Source: CAZPHI01 sp964586425
Lineage (GTDB): Bacteria > Bacillota > Clostridia > Lachnospirales > Lachnospiraceae
Assembly: GCA_964586425.1 (NCBI GenBank)
Contig: CAZPHI010000006.1
Span: 1-64,000 of the forward strand
Direction: 5' to 3'
DNA length: 64,000 nucleotides
The position numbers and the translations under genes are program-made. Of this stretch, positions 62,716 through 64,000 are shown piece after piece (the stretch's first letter is position 1; every line of letters starts with the position of its first letter). A model generated the notes under the pieces. That model saw nothing but the letters and a program-made list of their open reading frames with translations. It was not told the DNA's origin and made no database searches.

Positions 62716-63693
62716 ATGAAAATTGGCAATTTAGATATAGAAAACAGTGTGATTTTAGCACCTATGGCCGGTGTTACAGATCTTACCTTCAGGCTGTTAT
62801 GTAAAGAATACGGATGTGGAATGCTTTATTCAGAGATGGTTAGTGCTAAAGCTGTTTTGTACAATAATAAGAATACAGAAGATCTCTTAAGAGTTACTCC
62901 ACAGGAGAATCCAATAGCACTTCAATTATTTGGCTCAGACCCCGAGATAATGGCTGAGATTGCTAAAAGACTTGAAGATAGGAATTTTGATACATTTGAC
63001 ATTAATATGGGGTGCCCTGTTCCGAAGGTTGTTAATAATGGTGAGGGTTCGGCGTTAATGAAGAATCCGATACTTGCTGGAAAGATTGTTGAAGCAATGG
63101 CTAAGGCTGTGAAGAAACCAGTAACAGTTAAGATTCGTGCAGGTTTCAATGATGAGTCACTTAATGCTCCTGAGATGGCACATGTTATTCAGGAATCAGG
63201 TGGTGCAGCTGTTGCAGTTCATGGCCGTACACGAGAACAATATTATTCAGGCAATGCAGATTGGAACATTATTCGTAAGGTAAAAGAAAGCGTTAGCATT
63301 CCTGTAATTGGTAATGGTGATATTAATACACCGGAGGATGCAATTAGAATGCTTAAAGAGACAGGCTGTGATGGAATAATGATTGGCAGAGGTGCACGAG
63401 GTAATCCATGGATATTTCAGCGTGTTAATGCATATATGAAAGATGGAACAATTCTTCCACCACCAACATATGATGAAGTGTGTGATATGATAATCAAGCA
63501 TGGAAGAATGATTGTTGAGAATAAAGGTGAATTCACAGGCGTAAGGGAGATGCGAAAACATTTTTCATGGTATACGGCAGGAATGCCACATTCAACGGTA
63601 ATGCGTAACGAGGTAAATGCTGTAGAATCAATTGACGATTTGGTGGCTATGGTTGAAAAGATGCGAGCTTTATTGACAAAAGGTCTTGCATAG
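62716..63693 (+). CDS. dusB: tRNA-dihydrouridine synthase
   Basis: This FMN-dependent enzyme reduces uridine to dihydrouridine in tRNA. The 325-residue TIM-barrel protein begins with LAPMAGVTDLTFRLL and contains NMGCPVPKVVNNGEGSAL with the catalytic Cys (about residue 98), HGRTREQYYSG and the phosphate loop GIMIGRGARGNPWIF. DusB type by overall pattern. AGGAAA precedes the start. Its last codons overlap the greA promoter. Confidence 0.95.
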   Translation: MKIGNLDIENSVILAPMAGVTDLTFRLLCKEYGCGMLYSEMVSAKAVLYNNKNTEDLLRVTPQENPIALQLFGSDPEIMAEIAKRLEDRNFDTFDINMGCPVPKVVNNGEGSALMKNPILAGKIVEAMAKAVKKPVTVKIRAGFNDESLNAPEMAHVIQESGGAAVAVHGRTREQYYSGNADWNIIRKVKESVSIPVIGNGDINTPEDAIRMLKETGCDGIMIGRGARGNPWIFQRVNAYMKDGTILPPPTYDEVCDMIIKHGRMIVENKGEFTGVREMRKHFSWYTAGMPHSTVMRNEVNAVESIDDLVAMVEKMRALLTKGLA

Positions 63694-63701
63694 GGTATAA
63701 T
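63673..63701 (+). promoter_or_regulatory. Consensus promoter of greA
   Basis: TTGACA (63673-63678), 17 bases, TATAAT (63696-63701) is a perfect match to the housekeeping consensus. The -35 box lies inside the end of dusB and the -10 box just after its stop. Confidence 0.85.
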
Positions 63702-63773
63702 ACTTCGATATTGGCAGGAAAAGGTTTTCTGTGAAGAATTTGGTGATTAGATAATCAGAAAGGGTTTTTAGAG

Positions 63774-64000
63774 ATGGCAGAGAAGAAAAATATTCTTACT
63801 TATAACGGTTTAAAGAAATTAGAGGAAGAGTTACAGGATTTAAAAGTAAATAGAAGAAAAGAAGTGGCTGCAAAGATTAAGGAAGCCAGAGAACAGGGAG
63901 ATTTATCAGAGAATGCTGAGTATGATGCAGCTAAAGATGAGCAGCGTGATATTGAGGCAAGAATTGAAGAATTAGAGAAAATCCTTAAGAATGCAGAAGT
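63774..64000 (+). CDS. greA: Transcription elongation factor GreA (N-terminal part)
   Basis: GreA rescues backtracked RNA polymerase by stimulating transcript cleavage. The first 75 codons are present and the gene runs off the window. The coiled-coil domain is visible: ILTYNGLKKLEEELQDL, then EARE.GDLSENAEYDAAK, which carries the acidic pair at the coiled-coil tip. AAAGGG at 63759-63764 precedes the ATG by 9 bases. Confidence 0.95.
   Translation, partial: MAEKKNILTYNGLKKLEEELQDLKVNRRKEVAAKIKEAREQGDLSENAEYDAAKDEQRDIEARIEELEKILKNAE

Overview
The window is a low-GC Firmicute chromosome, most likely family Lachnospiraceae (Clostridia). The grounds are the gene order hprK - ROK glucokinase - murB - rapZ - whiA - HPr/Crh-like - dnaE - pfkA, a DUF6145-like protein beside birA, AT-rich codon use, strong AGGAGG ribosome binding sites, and many TTGACA/TATAAT promoters. 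No rRNA, tRNA, CRISPR array, prophage or intact insertion sequence was seen.

Layout. (1) 0-7.7 kb: an alpha-galactoside locus: TetR-type regulator, GH36 alpha-galactosidase, a GT-B-like protein of unknown role, a MelB/GPH-type sugar symporter and galactokinase. (2) 7.8-10.9 kb: TrkA/TrkH potassium uptake with its own promoter. (3) 10.9-14.5 kb: CdaR-type regulator divergent from glycerate kinase and an internally shortened GntP-type permease. (4) 14.4-16.8 kb: an inserted or duplicated block holding two related divergent pairs (four-helix membrane protein plus small anchored protein), bounded by 89-bp direct repeats. (5) 16.9-20.8 kb: Ogt, a methyltransferase, a nitroreductase, a GarR-like reductase that fits the glycerate pathway, and a serine hydrolase. 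(6) 20.9-27.2 kb: RsmH, a SWIM-SNF2 helicase, an Mrp ATPase and an EamA transporter. (7) 27.2-38.4 kb: a 72-bp tandem repeat array, an NSS transporter with LysR regulator, a heterodimeric ABC exporter, a CheY/CheX-like pair, and an ABC-2 export system. (8) 38.5-64 kb: mostly housekeeping genes (DUF1846, pyrG, ftsH, uvrC, hprK to whiA cluster, dnaE, pfkA, RNA methyltransferase, cell-wall hydrolase, NfeD/SPFH, argF, birA, dusB, start of greA).

The most unusual content is non-coding. At least four related hairpin-rich elements (3538, 5081, 7896, 12166) sit directly before start codons in the first 12.4 kb. Their third stem changes in a compensatory way between copies, they carry the downstream ribosome binding site, and two of them supply the last codons of the gene upstream. 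Other repeats are a 138-bp inverted-repeat element at 29980, five exact-period 72-bp units at 27208 that look like stacked bidirectional terminators (with relatives before dnaE), and three separate short tandem repeats around the TetR gene.

Several genes look recently damaged: the alpha-galactosidase has an in-frame stop before its conserved last 48 codons, the GntP permease lacks roughly 130 central residues, and one gene of the duplicated block is frameshifted in an A7 run. These calls rest on reading the sequence and on family knowledge; no database search was run.
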